A stretch of DNA of 12,420 nucleotides from Candidatus Iainarchaeum sp. (GTDB lineage Archaea; Iainarchaeota; Iainarchaeia; Iainarchaeales; Iainarchaeaceae), in assembly GCA_013331625.1 (NCBI GenBank), contig DUGC01000074.1, forward strand, positions 1 to 12,420. The letters run 5' to 3'. Below, in pieces: positions 1 through 7,091 of this stretch (position 1 is its first letter; the number at the start of each line of letters is the position of its first letter). The translations under genes were made by a program, and so were the position numbers. The notes beneath the pieces are model-generated. The model did no database searches. It saw only the letters and a list, made by a program, of their open reading frames with translations, and was not told the DNA's origin.

Positions 1-1
1 A

Positions 2-124
2 TCAATTCAGAATAGAACGGTAAAGCTGGTATGCAAATTCGCTCAGCCAGAAAAGTAGCGAAAAGATGCAGAACAAAAGGACGAACTTCCAGTCCCGCAC
101 AGCGCCTTCAAAGAGTTTTGCCAT
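2..124 (-). CDS. Small single-span membrane protein, 40 aa, unknown function
   Basis: A complete ORF of 40 codons plus TGA. It begins MAKLFEGAVRDWKF, followed by a hydrophobic stretch at residues about 14-28 (VLLFCIFSLLFWL) that would make one membrane helix, and ends in a short polar tail (YQLYRSILN). The ATG is preceded by AAAGGG at 135-130, five bases away. A TATA-like TTTTAAAC lies about 35 bases upstream, shared with the divergent thioredoxin-fold gene. The promoter, ribosome site and amphipathic-then-hydrophobic pattern together support a real gene despite its size. I recognise no family. It could be a small membrane-anchoring or regulatory peptide, which is inference only. Confidence 0.6.
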   Translation of the reverse strand: MAKLFEGAVRDWKFVLLFCIFSLLFWLSEFAYQLYRSILN

Positions 125-150
125 GTAATCCCTTTCGTACTTTTGCGGTT

Positions 151-165
151 AAAGTGTTTAAAAGG
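151..165. promoter_or_regulatory. Shared divergent TATA region
   Basis: The core TTTAAA at 157-162 is self-complementary. On the + strand it reads as a purine-rich BRE-like AAAG followed by TTTAAAAGG, about 26 bases before the ATG at 186. That spacing would place the transcript start on or next to the start codon (a leaderless mRNA). On the - strand it reads CCTTTTAAAC, predicting a start near 135 and an approximately 10-base leader holding AAAGGG before the ATG at 124. Spacing matches archaeal TBP/TFB promoters; dual use is inferred. Confidence 0.55.
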
Positions 166-185
166 ATTTTTACTGCAATATTTCC

Positions 186-749
186 ATGGCTGTTACACCA
201 TCAGACTATTCAGTACTAAAAAAAGGTGATTTAGCCCCTGGCTTTTCCCTTTCAGGCACTGATGGCAAAAGCCACTCATTGCAAGGGGCTGGGGCAAAAA
301 AAGCCTATCTGGTTATTTTCATGTGCAACCACTGCCCCTACGTGAAGCCAAAGATGAAATACCTCAAAGAACTCAATGATAAATACGCCCCGAAAGGCCT
401 TGCAGTGTTTGGCATCAACAGCAATGACCCGCAAGCGTATGGTGAGGACGATTTTGAAAACATGAAGGCGGTTGCGAGGCAACAGGGTTTTGGTTTCCCT
501 TACCTTCTTGATGGAATCCAGGATGTTGCAAGGGCCTACGGCGCCGCGTGCACCCCTGACCCTTTTCTATTTGATGCGCAGATGAGGCTTGTCTATCACG
601 GAAGGATTGATGACGCGCACATGAAACCACATGAGGCCGCAAAGACTAACGAACTTGAGGAAGCGATTGCACAGGCCCTTGCAGGCAAGGCTGTCAGTGT
701 GAAGGAAGAGCCGTCGTTCGGGTGCAATGTGAAATGGAAAATAAATTGA
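186..749 (+). CDS. Thioredoxin-fold (AhpC/TSA-like) redox protein
   Basis: A 187-residue cytoplasmic protein with no signal peptide. The redox motif C47-N-H-C50-P-Y-V follows the first strand (AYLVIFM). A TP pair at 123-124 fits the cis-proline loop of the thioredoxin fold, and GRIDD at 139-143 is typical of this subfamily. The C-terminal segment PSFGCNVKWK holds a further cysteine (C180), as in close relatives ending GC-x-(I/V)-KWK. Members are peroxiredoxin/TlpA-like thiol-disulfide proteins annotated as thioredoxin family protein; the physiological partner is unknown. The start at 186 is chosen because MAVTPS directly precedes the conserved N-terminal region and the upstream TATA spacing implies a leaderless transcript, which explains the missing ribosome site. 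It is divergent from the small membrane protein and 106 bases before the SDR gene. Confidence 0.88.
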   Translation: MAVTPSDYSVLKKGDLAPGFSLSGTDGKSHSLQGAGAKKAYLVIFMCNHCPYVKPKMKYLKELNDKYAPKGLAVFGINSNDPQAYGEDDFENMKAVARQQGFGFPYLLDGIQDVARAYGAACTPDPFLFDAQMRLVYHGRIDDAHMKPHEAAKTNELEEAIAQALAGKAVSVKEEPSFGCNVKWKIN

Positions 750-782
750 ATTGAAAAATGGCCTGAAACGGAAACAATCATG

Positions 783-850
783 TTAAAATAAGGTAAATAT
801 TATTACAATGGCAAGTATCAGGTTCAATTATTATCTTGGGGCATGGGGGG
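783..850 (+). promoter_or_regulatory. Candidate promoter and ribosome site of the SDR gene
   Basis: Two AT-rich TATA candidates are present, TTAAAATA at 783-790 and AAATATTA at 795-802. The second predicts a transcript start near 824. A G-run at 845-850 sits five bases before the ATG at 856 and can pair with the pyrimidine-rich 3' end of 16S rRNA. This supports the start at 856 over the in-frame ATG at 808, which has no ribosome site and lies too close to the TATA box. Confidence 0.4.
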
Positions 851-855
851 ATTGC

Positions 856-1605
856 ATGGAATTGAGCGGGAAGGTTGCTGTAGTGACGGGCGCTGGCCGC
901 GGGATTGGCGAGGAAATCGCTGTCCAGTTCGCAAAGGAAGGCGCAATAGTCGTTGTAGCGAGCCTGCATGCGCAGGAATGCGACGACACAGTAAAAAAAA
1001 TATCCGCGGCCAGGGGCAGGGCAATACCCTTTCAGTGTGACGTTTCTTGCGCAAAGGACGTGAAAAAACTTTTTGAAAAAACCCTGAAAGAATTCGGGAA
1101 AGTGGACATTCTGGTGAACAACGCAGGGATTTTCCCTTTTGTACAATTCAAGGACATGACCGAAGAGCAGTGGGACAAGGTCATTGACGTCAACCTCAAA
1201 AGTGTTTTTTTGTGCTCTCGGGAAGCGGCATCCTCAATGGTAAAGCAGGGCAGGGGCGGGAAAATAGTGAGCGTTTCATCCATTGCCTCAATAATAGGCT
1301 ATCCGAACCTCGTGCATTACTGCGCCTCGAAAGGCGGGATCAACGCTTTCACTCGCGCGCTTGCGCTCGAGCTGGCACCTAGCAAAATCAGGGTGAATGC
1401 CGTGCTTCCGGGAGGGGTGAAAACCCCGGGCGTTGGCGAGCTTGACGAGAAAGTCCTGAAGGGCATTGAATCAGGCGTGCCGCTCGCAAGGATGGGCCAG
1501 CCGGTTGACATAGCGAACGCGGTGCTTTTCCTGGCCTCGGACAAAGCAGATTATATCACGGGCCAGACTCTTGTCGTTGACGGCGGAAGCACGATAAAGG
1601 ACTGA
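856..1605 (+). CDS. SDR-family oxidoreductase (FabG-like)
   Basis: A 249-residue classical short-chain dehydrogenase/reductase. Visible motifs: cofactor-binding T11-G-A-G-R-G-I-G18, the NNAG motif at 88-91, Asn113 in DVNLKS, catalytic Ser142, Tyr155 and Lys159 (YCASK), the PGG turn at 185-187, and the C-terminal YITGQTLVVDGG. Length and motifs match 3-oxoacyl-ACP reductase and related NAD(P)H-dependent dehydrogenases. The substrate cannot be read from sequence. Cofactor preference is unclear because the strand-2 end (VVVASLHAQE) shows no plain Asp or Arg determinant. Many archaea lack a classical fatty acid synthase, so a sugar or other alcohol substrate is as likely as an acyl-ACP. The gene is convergent with carB. 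An in-frame ATG at 808 would add 16 non-conserved residues and is not preferred. Confidence 0.9.
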   Translation: MELSGKVAVVTGAGRGIGEEIAVQFAKEGAIVVVASLHAQECDDTVKKISAARGRAIPFQCDVSCAKDVKKLFEKTLKEFGKVDILVNNAGIFPFVQFKDMTEEQWDKVIDVNLKSVFLCSREAASSMVKQGRGGKIVSVSSIASIIGYPNLVHYCASKGGINAFTRALALELAPSKIRVNAVLPGGVKTPGVGELDEKVLKGIESGVPLARMGQPVDIANAVLFLASDKADYITGQTLVVDGGSTIKD

Positions 1606-1627
1606 CGGCTTAAGCCAAACAGGCGGG

Positions 1628-1654
1628 ACTGGCATCGGGCCAGTACTGGGTTTT
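1628..1654. terminator. Stem-loop between convergent SDR and carB genes
   Basis: ACTGGC (1628-1633), a five-base loop, then GCCAGT (1639-1644) form a perfect 6-bp stem. A TTTT run follows at 1651-1654 on the + strand. For carB on the - strand a T5 run lies closer to the gene, complementary to 1704-1708. The position between two convergent stop codons fits a terminator, but archaeal termination depends mainly on T-tracts, so the role of the stem is inferred. Confidence 0.4.
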
Positions 1655-1723
1655 GTGGCCTGGAAGCGTTCAATAGGGCGAACATAATGTTTTTCCGTAT
1701 GAACAAAAACTGCAATGGATCTC

Positions 1724-4700
1724 TCATTTGACGTATTCGCTCCACGGCATTATTTCCAGTTCCGTGATTTTCTTTTTAGTGATTGCGCGCACGAATGCGG
1801 AAGCGATCTGCAGGTTCGTAATTAAAGGCACGTTATAATCGATCGCAAAGCGCCGCACATCATACTTTGGGTCGGTTGCGATCTGCTGGAACGGGTCAGG
1901 CACGATGATTGCAAGATCTATTTTTCCCTTCTGGAACAGACCGAGCACGTTTGGCTTTTTGTTTTCATGCATTTTATATATCATTTTGCACCTGACCCTG
2001 TTTTCCTGCAAAAACTGGCAGGTGTGCTCTGTTGCATAAATAATGTACCCTGCTGCACAAAGGCCTGAGAGTTCCGGAAGCATTTTTTCCTTTGCGCTAT
2101 CCCCCGTAATGGAGACAAGGATGCTTTTTTGAGGGATGTTATAGCCGGTGCTCAGGAGCGCTTTGAGGAATGCATCCTCAAAATCACTCCCTATGCATGC
2201 AACTTCACCCGTGGATGCCATTTCAACGCCCGAAACAGGGTCGGCGCCTTTAAGGCGCGAGAAGGAGAACTGCGGGGCCTTGACACCCACATGGTCGAGC
2301 TCTAGGAAATTGTGCTTCCCGCATTCAATTTTCTTTCCCATTATCGCTTTTGTCGCAATATCCAAAAAGTTGGTCCCGGTGACTTTTGAGACAAATGGCA
2401 TCGAGCGCGAGGCGCGCAAATTGCACTCAATCACTTTTAATTCGTTGTTTTTTGCAAGGAACTGGATATTGAACGGGCCGCAGATCCCGAGCTCTTTTGC
2501 AAGCGAGGATGCGATCATTTTCATTTTGCGCACGGTTTCAAGGTAGGTTTTTTGCGGGGGCAGGACCATTGTGGCATCTCCCGAATGCACCCCTGCATTT
2601 TCAATATGTTCTGTCACTGCAAGCGCTGTAATGTTCCCCTTGTCTGCAACCGCATCTATCTCAACTTCGCGGCAATTCAGTATGAACTTGCTGATGACTA
2701 CCGGAAATTCCTTGCTCAGTGATGTTGCATTTTCAAGGTATTGCCCGAGTTCCCTGCCATTAAATGCAACTGCCATAGCCTGCCCGCTAAGGACATATGA
2801 AGGCCTGACAAGCACAGGATATCCTGCCGAATCGGCAAACTCCTTTGCCCTCTCCATTGTGGTGAGTTCCTTCCATTCGGGCTGCGGGATTCCCAATGTA
2901 TCGCAAAGGCTGCTGAACTTGTGTCGGTCCTCTGCCTTGTCAATGCTCAATGGAGATGTCCCGAGCACTTTCAGGCCTGCATTGTGGCATTTTAGCGCTA
3001 AATTGTTTGGTATCTGCCCGCCCATGGAGACTATAAGGCCAAGTGGCTGTTCTAACTCGTAAATGTCAGAAACTGTTTCAAAGCTAAGCTCATCAAAATA
3101 GAGCTTGTCGCATTCATCATAATCTGTTGACACCGTTTCGGGGTTGTAATTCACCATTATCGTGTTGTAGCCAAGGGAGCGCAGCGTTTTCACTCCCGAA
3201 ACGCAGCAATAATCAAATTCGACGCTGCTCCCGATCTTGTACGCCCCCGAACCGAGCATAATTACAGAATTTTCCTCCCCGAATGTTATATCATGGCTTG
3301 AAGCATTATAAGTTAGGTAAAGATAGTTTGTTTTTGCGGGGTATTCTGCAGCCAGCGTGTCGATCTGCTTTACAAACGGGGTAATCTGCAGGGATTTCCT
3401 TTTCTCCCTCACTGCCTGTTCATCAATTTTTGCATCTTTGCCACCTTCCAATACCATTGAAATCTGCTTGTCCGAATACCCCTGCTTTTTCGCTCTGAGC
3501 AGTAGCTCCGGCGCCATGCCTTCAAGTGTTGATGCGGCAATTTCTTTTTTTGTTTCAATGATGTTTTTTATGCGCTGCAAAAACCACCTGTCGATTTTTG
3601 ATGCATTGAATATTTTATTCAGGGAAACCCCCTTCTCAATCGCTTCAGCGACCGCAAAAATCCTTTTATCTGTCGGATACCTCACCTCATGCGCGAGCTT
3701 TGTGAAATAAACCTTGTTCCCCACAACCCCATACATCCCTATATGGAGCATCCTTATCGCTTTTTGCAATGCTTCCTCAAATGTCCTGCCGATTGCCATC
3801 ACTTCGCCGACGCTTTTCATTTCCGATCCTATGCGCTGCGAGACATTCCTGAACTTCTGCAGATCCCAGCGCGGGATCTTCACGACCACATAATCAAGCG
3901 CAGGCTCGAATGCTGCTTTTGTTACTTTTGTGATGGAATTTTGCAGTTCCAAAAGGCTGTACCCCAGCCCGAGCTTTGCCGCAACAAATGCAAGCGGGTA
4001 TCCTGTCGCTTTTGAGGCAAGCGCAGAGCTCCTCGAGAGCCTTGCATTCACTTCTATAACCCTGTACTCTTTGCTTTTGGGGTCGAGGGCGTACTGGATG
4101 TTGCACTCCCCGATAATCCGCAGATGCCTTATCACTTTTATCGAGATTTCGCGCAGCATGTGGTACTCGTCATTATTGAGCGTCTGCGAGGGAGCAACCA
4201 CTATGCTCTCGCCGGTGTGGATCCCGAGCGGGTCGAAGTTTTCCATGTTGCAAACAGTAATGCAATTGTCATGGGCATCCCTTACCACTTCATACTCTAT
4301 TTCCTTCCAGCCTGCAAGGCACTCTTCTATGAGGAGCTGGGGCACTGTCTTGAACGCTTTCTGGCAAAGGTCTTTGAGTTCAGGTTCACTCTTCACGATC
4401 CCGCTTCCCTTTCCCCCCAAGGCAAAGCCCGCGCGCACCATCACAGGATAGCCGATCCTTTTTGCAGCTGCAAGGGCTGGTTTTGACGATGTCACTGCAA
4501 TGGATTTCGGCACATTGACATTGATTTTCCTCAGCTCGATATTGAATAATTCCCTGTCCTCTGTAAGTTCAATGCTCCTGACCGGTGTCCCAAGTGGCTT
4601 TACCCCGTACTTTTGCAAAACTCCGCTCTTTTCAAGGCTAAGGCCGCAATTGAGGGCCGTCTGGCCCCCGAATGAGAGCGCAATCGCATCGGGATTTTCC

Positions 4701-4972
4701 TTTTTTATCACTTCCTCGACAAAATGGGGCGTGACAGGAAGGAAATACACCTCGTCAGCAAAGCCTTTTGAAGTCTGGACAGTAGCAATGTTGGGGTTTA
4801 TGACAATGACCTTTATGCCCTCTTCCTTTAGCGCCTTGATTGCCTGCGAACCGGAGTAGTCGAATAGGCGGCAGTAATAGCATTAATCATATAGCCATAC
4901 ACTGCTTTCGCCGGCCTGTCCGATTTGCAAGGCCCCTGAGCCTAAAAGCAAAACTTTTTTCGGTTTATCCAT
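1724..4972 (-). CDS. carB: Carbamoyl-phosphate synthase large subunit, interrupted by a 42-base BHB intron
   Basis: CarB makes carbamoyl phosphate from bicarbonate, ATP and ammonia passed from CarA, for pyrimidine and arginine synthesis. Exon 1 is 4972-4907 (22 residues, MDKPKKVLLLGSG...GQAGE); exon 2 is 4864-1724, joined at GE|FDYSG. The product is 1068 residues, close to the 1073 of E. coli. Domain order: ATP-grasp half 1 (GGQTALN; RAGFALGGKGSGIV; EVNARLSRSSALASKATG), an oligomerisation region, ATP-grasp half 2 (GSGAYKIGSSVEFDY at about 560-574; VRPSYVLSGQAM; ECNLRASRSMPFVSK), and the C-terminal MGS-type allosteric domain from about residue 930. The start is fixed by a perfect GGAGGTGA at 4989-4982, nine bases before the ATG. 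The orfB stop overlaps this start, implying coupled translation. Read without splicing, TAA at 4885-4883 ends the protein after 29 residues. Family identity is certain; the splicing is predicted. Confidence 0.93.
4865..4906 (-). other. Predicted archaeal BHB intron in carB pre-mRNA (42 nt)
   Basis: On the - strand the parts run: exon-side helix strand GGCG (4912-4909), bulge AAA (4908-4906), GCAGT (4905-4901), GT, ATGGC (4898-4894), a 12-base loop, GCTAT (4881-4877), T, ACTGC (4875-4871), CGCC (4870-4867), bulge TAT (4866-4864). GGCG pairs with CGCC (four GC pairs), GCAGT with ACTGC, and ATGGC with GCTAT (one G-U). Cutting between bulge bases 2 and 3 removes exactly 4906-4865 and joins GGCGAA to TTCGAC, giving G-E-F-D-Y. 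The insert keeps the frame but contains TAA at 4885-4883. No helix adjoins the exon side of the 3' bulge, so this is the relaxed HBh' form. A distant CGGA/TCCG pairing (4922-4919 with 4855-4852) is possible but weak. The likely processing enzymes are the tRNA splicing endonuclease and RtcB ligase, neither seen in this window. Confidence 0.85.
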
Positions 4973-5306
4973 GCAACTGATTCACCTCCATTAATTCCAA
5001 AACCATTGAGTTATTAAGCGATTTCTGACGGCCGCTTGCGTAACTCCTCGCCAATATTTTTTCCAGAGTATCCAATTTAGTGCCGCTGCTAAGATATATT
5101 TCATGATGAAAACTTTTAATGCTTTGGAGTGTAATTGAGGTTCTGACAATTTGCGCCCAGAATTTCATTTTACCTTCAGGCGTCATTTTCATTCTGCGGC
5201 CAGCAATGGAGTTCCGGACGTCATGATATTTCCTGCCAAAATGCGAAGCATTTTTGATACTGCGCAAGGCCAGACTCTCTGCAGATTTAGGTTTTTCGCG
5301 CATCAT
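4965..5306 (-). CDS. Unrecognised 113-aa protein in the car operon (orfB)
   Basis: I do not recognise a family. It is a basic, soluble-looking protein with no membrane segment. Residues 42-58 (TPEGKMKFWAQIVRTSI) match residues 39-55 of the preceding orfA product (SENGRVKFFCRVVRQSI), with further weak similarity on both sides, so the two look like diverged paralogues. The start is at one of two adjacent ATGs (5306 or 5303), behind AGTGATG in the nine-base gap after orfA. Its TAA (4967-4965) overlaps the carB start and its last codons contain the carB ribosome site, which implies cotranscription and coupled translation. Base composition is intermediate, lower in GC than carB by eye. A role in carbamoyl phosphate synthesis is possible only by position. 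Confidence 0.72.
   Translation of the reverse strand: MMREKPKSAESLALRSIKNASHFGRKYHDVRNSIAGRRMKMTPEGKMKFWAQIVRTSITLQSIKSFHHEIYLSSGTKLDTLEKILARSYASGRQKSLNNSMVLELMEVNQLHG
4982..4989 (-). promoter_or_regulatory. Strong Shine-Dalgarno of carB
   Basis: GGAGGTGA on the - strand is a full match to the archaeal anti-SD, with nine bases before the ATG at 4972. It lies inside the 3' end of orfB. It identifies the true carB start upstream of the intron; the in-frame GTG at 4750, at residue 61 of the spliced protein, has no such signal. Confidence 0.85.
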
Positions 5307-5315
5307 TTCATCACT

Positions 5316-5822
5316 TCACACTGAATTTTCTGATATTAATTTTATTGCAGCTCTAAGAGTCCGCCCTATAACAGCAAGATCTCCTTTTGACTGGTGTTTA
5401 AGCATAATAGATGCCGCATCTTGGTCGTCTTCTGTTTTAAAACCTCTGTTATTTTTGACAAATTTCTTAACCACATTAGTAACTTCGTCAAACTGGGCAT
5501 CGACATTTTTAAACTGACTTTCTAAAAATGCGGTTGCCAAGCTTCGGTCTCCATGAAATTTTGACAAAGCAAAGTTTGCGATTTTATTTCGTGCGATAAC
5601 AAAACTAAGATTATGTTTTTTATGGTAAACCAAGATATCTGAGATTTCCCTGTTTCTTATAGATTGTCTCACAACTCTGCAAAAAAACTTTACTCGCCCA
5701 TTCTCAGACATTGTATAACGTGATAATGCCCCATAATTTGCCGATGATGGATATTTTCGGGCATATCTAAAAGCCAACTCAACATATTTTCTGGCCAACT
5801 TTGTATTAGCTGGAACTTTCAT
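5316..5822 (-). CDS. Unrecognised 168-aa protein in the car operon (orfA)
   Basis: I do not recognise a family. The ATG overlaps the carA stop as ATGA (5822-5819) and AAGGTG lies just upstream inside carA, so translation is coupled. The protein is lysine/arginine-rich, mostly helical in appearance and without membrane segments. Residues 42-56 (GRVKFFCRVVRQSIR) share a G-x(7)-R-x-(V/L)-R-x-(S/A)-I pattern with residues 147-161 (GDLAVIGRTLRAAIK), suggesting an internal duplication. The first copy also matches orfB. Hand counts on full 60-base lines inside the gene give about 25-43% GC, against about 50-63% in sampled carA and carB lines. That suggests later acquisition or relaxed codon choice. 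Function is unknown; a nucleic-acid or enzyme-binding role would be speculation. Confidence 0.75.
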   Translation of the reverse strand: MKVPANTKLARKYVELAFRYARKYPSSANYGALSRYTMSENGRVKFFCRVVRQSIRNREISDILVYHKKHNLSFVIARNKIANFALSKFHGDRSLATAFLESQFKNVDAQFDEVTNVVKKFVKNNRGFKTEDDQDAASIMLKHQSKGDLAVIGRTLRAAIKLISENSV

Positions 5823-6898
5823 TTCAGCACCTTCAGGAACTCATCAAACAAGAATCCCGTGTCCACCGGCCCCGGGTTTGCCTCAGGGTGGAACTGCACT
5901 GAAAAGAACGGCTTTGTCTTGTGCCTTATGCCCTCGTTGGTGTCGTCATTCGCGTTCCGCATCCACGGCTCCCAGCCTTTCTGCAGGGTTTTCTCGTTTA
6001 CCGCAAAGCCGTGGTTCTGGCTCGTGATAAAACACCTTTTTTCCCCCACAATATAGGCCGGCTGGTTCTGGCCGCGGTGGCCATACTTGAGCTTGTAGGT
6101 GTCTGCCCCTGAAGCGAGCGCGAGGAGCTGGTTTCCAAGGCAGATGCCAAAAATCGGCCTTTCATCCTCAAGTGCCTTGCGGATATTTGAAATGGTGGCG
6201 GTGCACATCTTCGGGTCCCCGGGGCCGTTGCTCACCATTAAGCCATCAAAATCGAATCTGTTTTCTGCCGAAAGGAAATCATAATCCCAAGGTACCCTTA
6301 TGACCTGCACTCCGCGCTTCAAAAGCGAGTGGATGATGTTATTTTTCGCCCCGCAATCGATCAGCAGAACCTTCTTTTGCCCCTTGCCATACACTATCGG
6401 CTTGTGGATGCTGACATCTGCGGCAAGGTTCGCTGTATTTGGATCGTAGCGCTGTGCATCCTGTTCTTCAACCACTATTTTTCCCAGCATTGTCCCCTTT
6501 TCACGCAGTATTTTTGTCAAGGCGCGCACGTCAATTCCTGCAATTGCAGGTATTTTCTCCTCATTTAGCCACTGCCCAAGCGATTTTGCTGCGCTATAGT
6601 GGGAATAATTGCCTGAATAATAATTCACCACAAGGCCCTGCACCTGTATTTTGTGCGATTCAAAATTTGCGATGAGGCCGTTCTCGACAATTTTTTCGGG
6701 AACACCGTAGTTCCCGGCCAAAGGGTACGTGAGGCAGAGGACCTGCCCTGCATAGCTCGGGTCGGTGAGGCTCTCATTGCAGCCCACCATGCCTGTGTTG
6801 AATACAACTTCGCCTGCAGCAGGGCGCGGATAGCCAAATGAATACCCTTCAAAGCTTGTCCCGTCATCGAGAACAAGCCTTGCTTTCGGGGAGTTCAT
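5819..6898 (-). CDS. carA: Carbamoyl-phosphate synthase small subunit (glutaminase)
   Basis: CarA hydrolyses glutamine and channels ammonia to CarB. The protein is 359 residues from MNSPKARLVLDDG. The N-terminal CPSase_sm domain (residues 1 to about 170) includes GEVVFNTGMVG and TYPLAGNYG. The class I amidotransferase domain carries the nucleophile C253 in GICLGNQLLALASG, LKYGHRGQNQP, the ITSQNHGFAV segment, and H337-P-E339 in VQFHPEANPGP, completing the Cys-His-Glu triad. The start at 6898 is chosen because GGGGTG lies six bases upstream and the conserved domain begins directly after it. An in-frame ATG at 6976 would add 26 non-conserved Cys/Pro-rich residues. It is the first gene of the operon carA-orfA-orfB-carB and has a TATA box upstream. 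Confidence 0.95.
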   Translation of the reverse strand: MNSPKARLVLDDGTSFEGYSFGYPRPAAGEVVFNTGMVGCNESLTDPSYAGQVLCLTYPLAGNYGVPEKIVENGLIANFESHKIQVQGLVVNYYSGNYSHYSAAKSLGQWLNEEKIPAIAGIDVRALTKILREKGTMLGKIVVEEQDAQRYDPNTANLAADVSIHKPIVYGKGQKKVLLIDCGAKNNIIHSLLKRGVQVIRVPWDYDFLSAENRFDFDGLMVSNGPGDPKMCTATISNIRKALEDERPIFGICLGNQLLALASGADTYKLKYGHRGQNQPAYIVGEKRCFITSQNHGFAVNEKTLQKGWEPWMRNANDDTNEGIRHKTKPFFSVQFHPEANPGPVDTGFLFDEFLKVLK

Positions 6899-7013
6899 GA
6901 CGCGCACCCCTCTAAATTGGAAAGGACAAGTGAGTGGGTGGAATTGGGGGGCGCAAGGCCTGCAATAAAAAAGCAAAAATGTTTCATCTAAAAAAAAGGT
7001 TATGCTGGAGAAT

Positions 7014-7023
7014 GTTTATAAGG
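7014..7023 (-). promoter_or_regulatory. TATA box of the car operon
   Basis: The - strand reads CCTTATAAAC, a good archaeal TATA element. The transcript would start near 6992, giving a leader of about 90 bases before the carA ATG. The leader is very T-rich at first (a T8 run at 6987-6980 and T6 at 6972-6967), then C-rich. Early T-runs can act as archaeal attenuation or termination sites, which is inference. Confidence 0.6.
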
Positions 7024-7091
7024 CTTTGGCGCACTGTTCCATATCTTCTGGGGGCATAGGCAAACGTAGCCAGAAAAGCTTCCGCCATATT

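Noticed and set aside
31..219. 62-aa + strand ORF at the left edge
   Set aside because: It overlaps the thioredoxin-fold gene start and lies antisense to the better supported 40-aa ORF; no ribosome site and a non-protein-like composition.
778..1146. 122-aa - strand ORF opposite the SDR gene
   Set aside because: Antisense to the certain SDR coding region, Phe/Cys-rich, no ribosome site.
3930..4451. 173-aa + strand ORF, and other long + strand ORFs opposite carB
   Set aside because: Antisense shadows of carB coding sequence, which is strongly conserved on the - strand.
4748..4750. carB starting at the in-frame GTG at 4750
   Set aside because: It would remove the first 60 residues, including the conserved GQAGEFDYSG and NPN segments, which are present upstream in the same frame. 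It also has no ribosome site, while ATG 4972 has a perfect one.
4883..4885. carB as a nonsense-mutated pseudogene or stop-codon readthrough
   Set aside because: The 42-base insert is extra sequence, not a point mutation: removing it exactly restores the motif. Readthrough would leave 14 foreign residues within a catalytic motif. The rest of the 1068 codons is intact.
5819..6976. carA starting at the upstream ATG at 6976
   Set aside because: The extra 26 residues are Cys/Pro-rich and not part of the family; GGGGTG precedes the ATG at 6898 instead.
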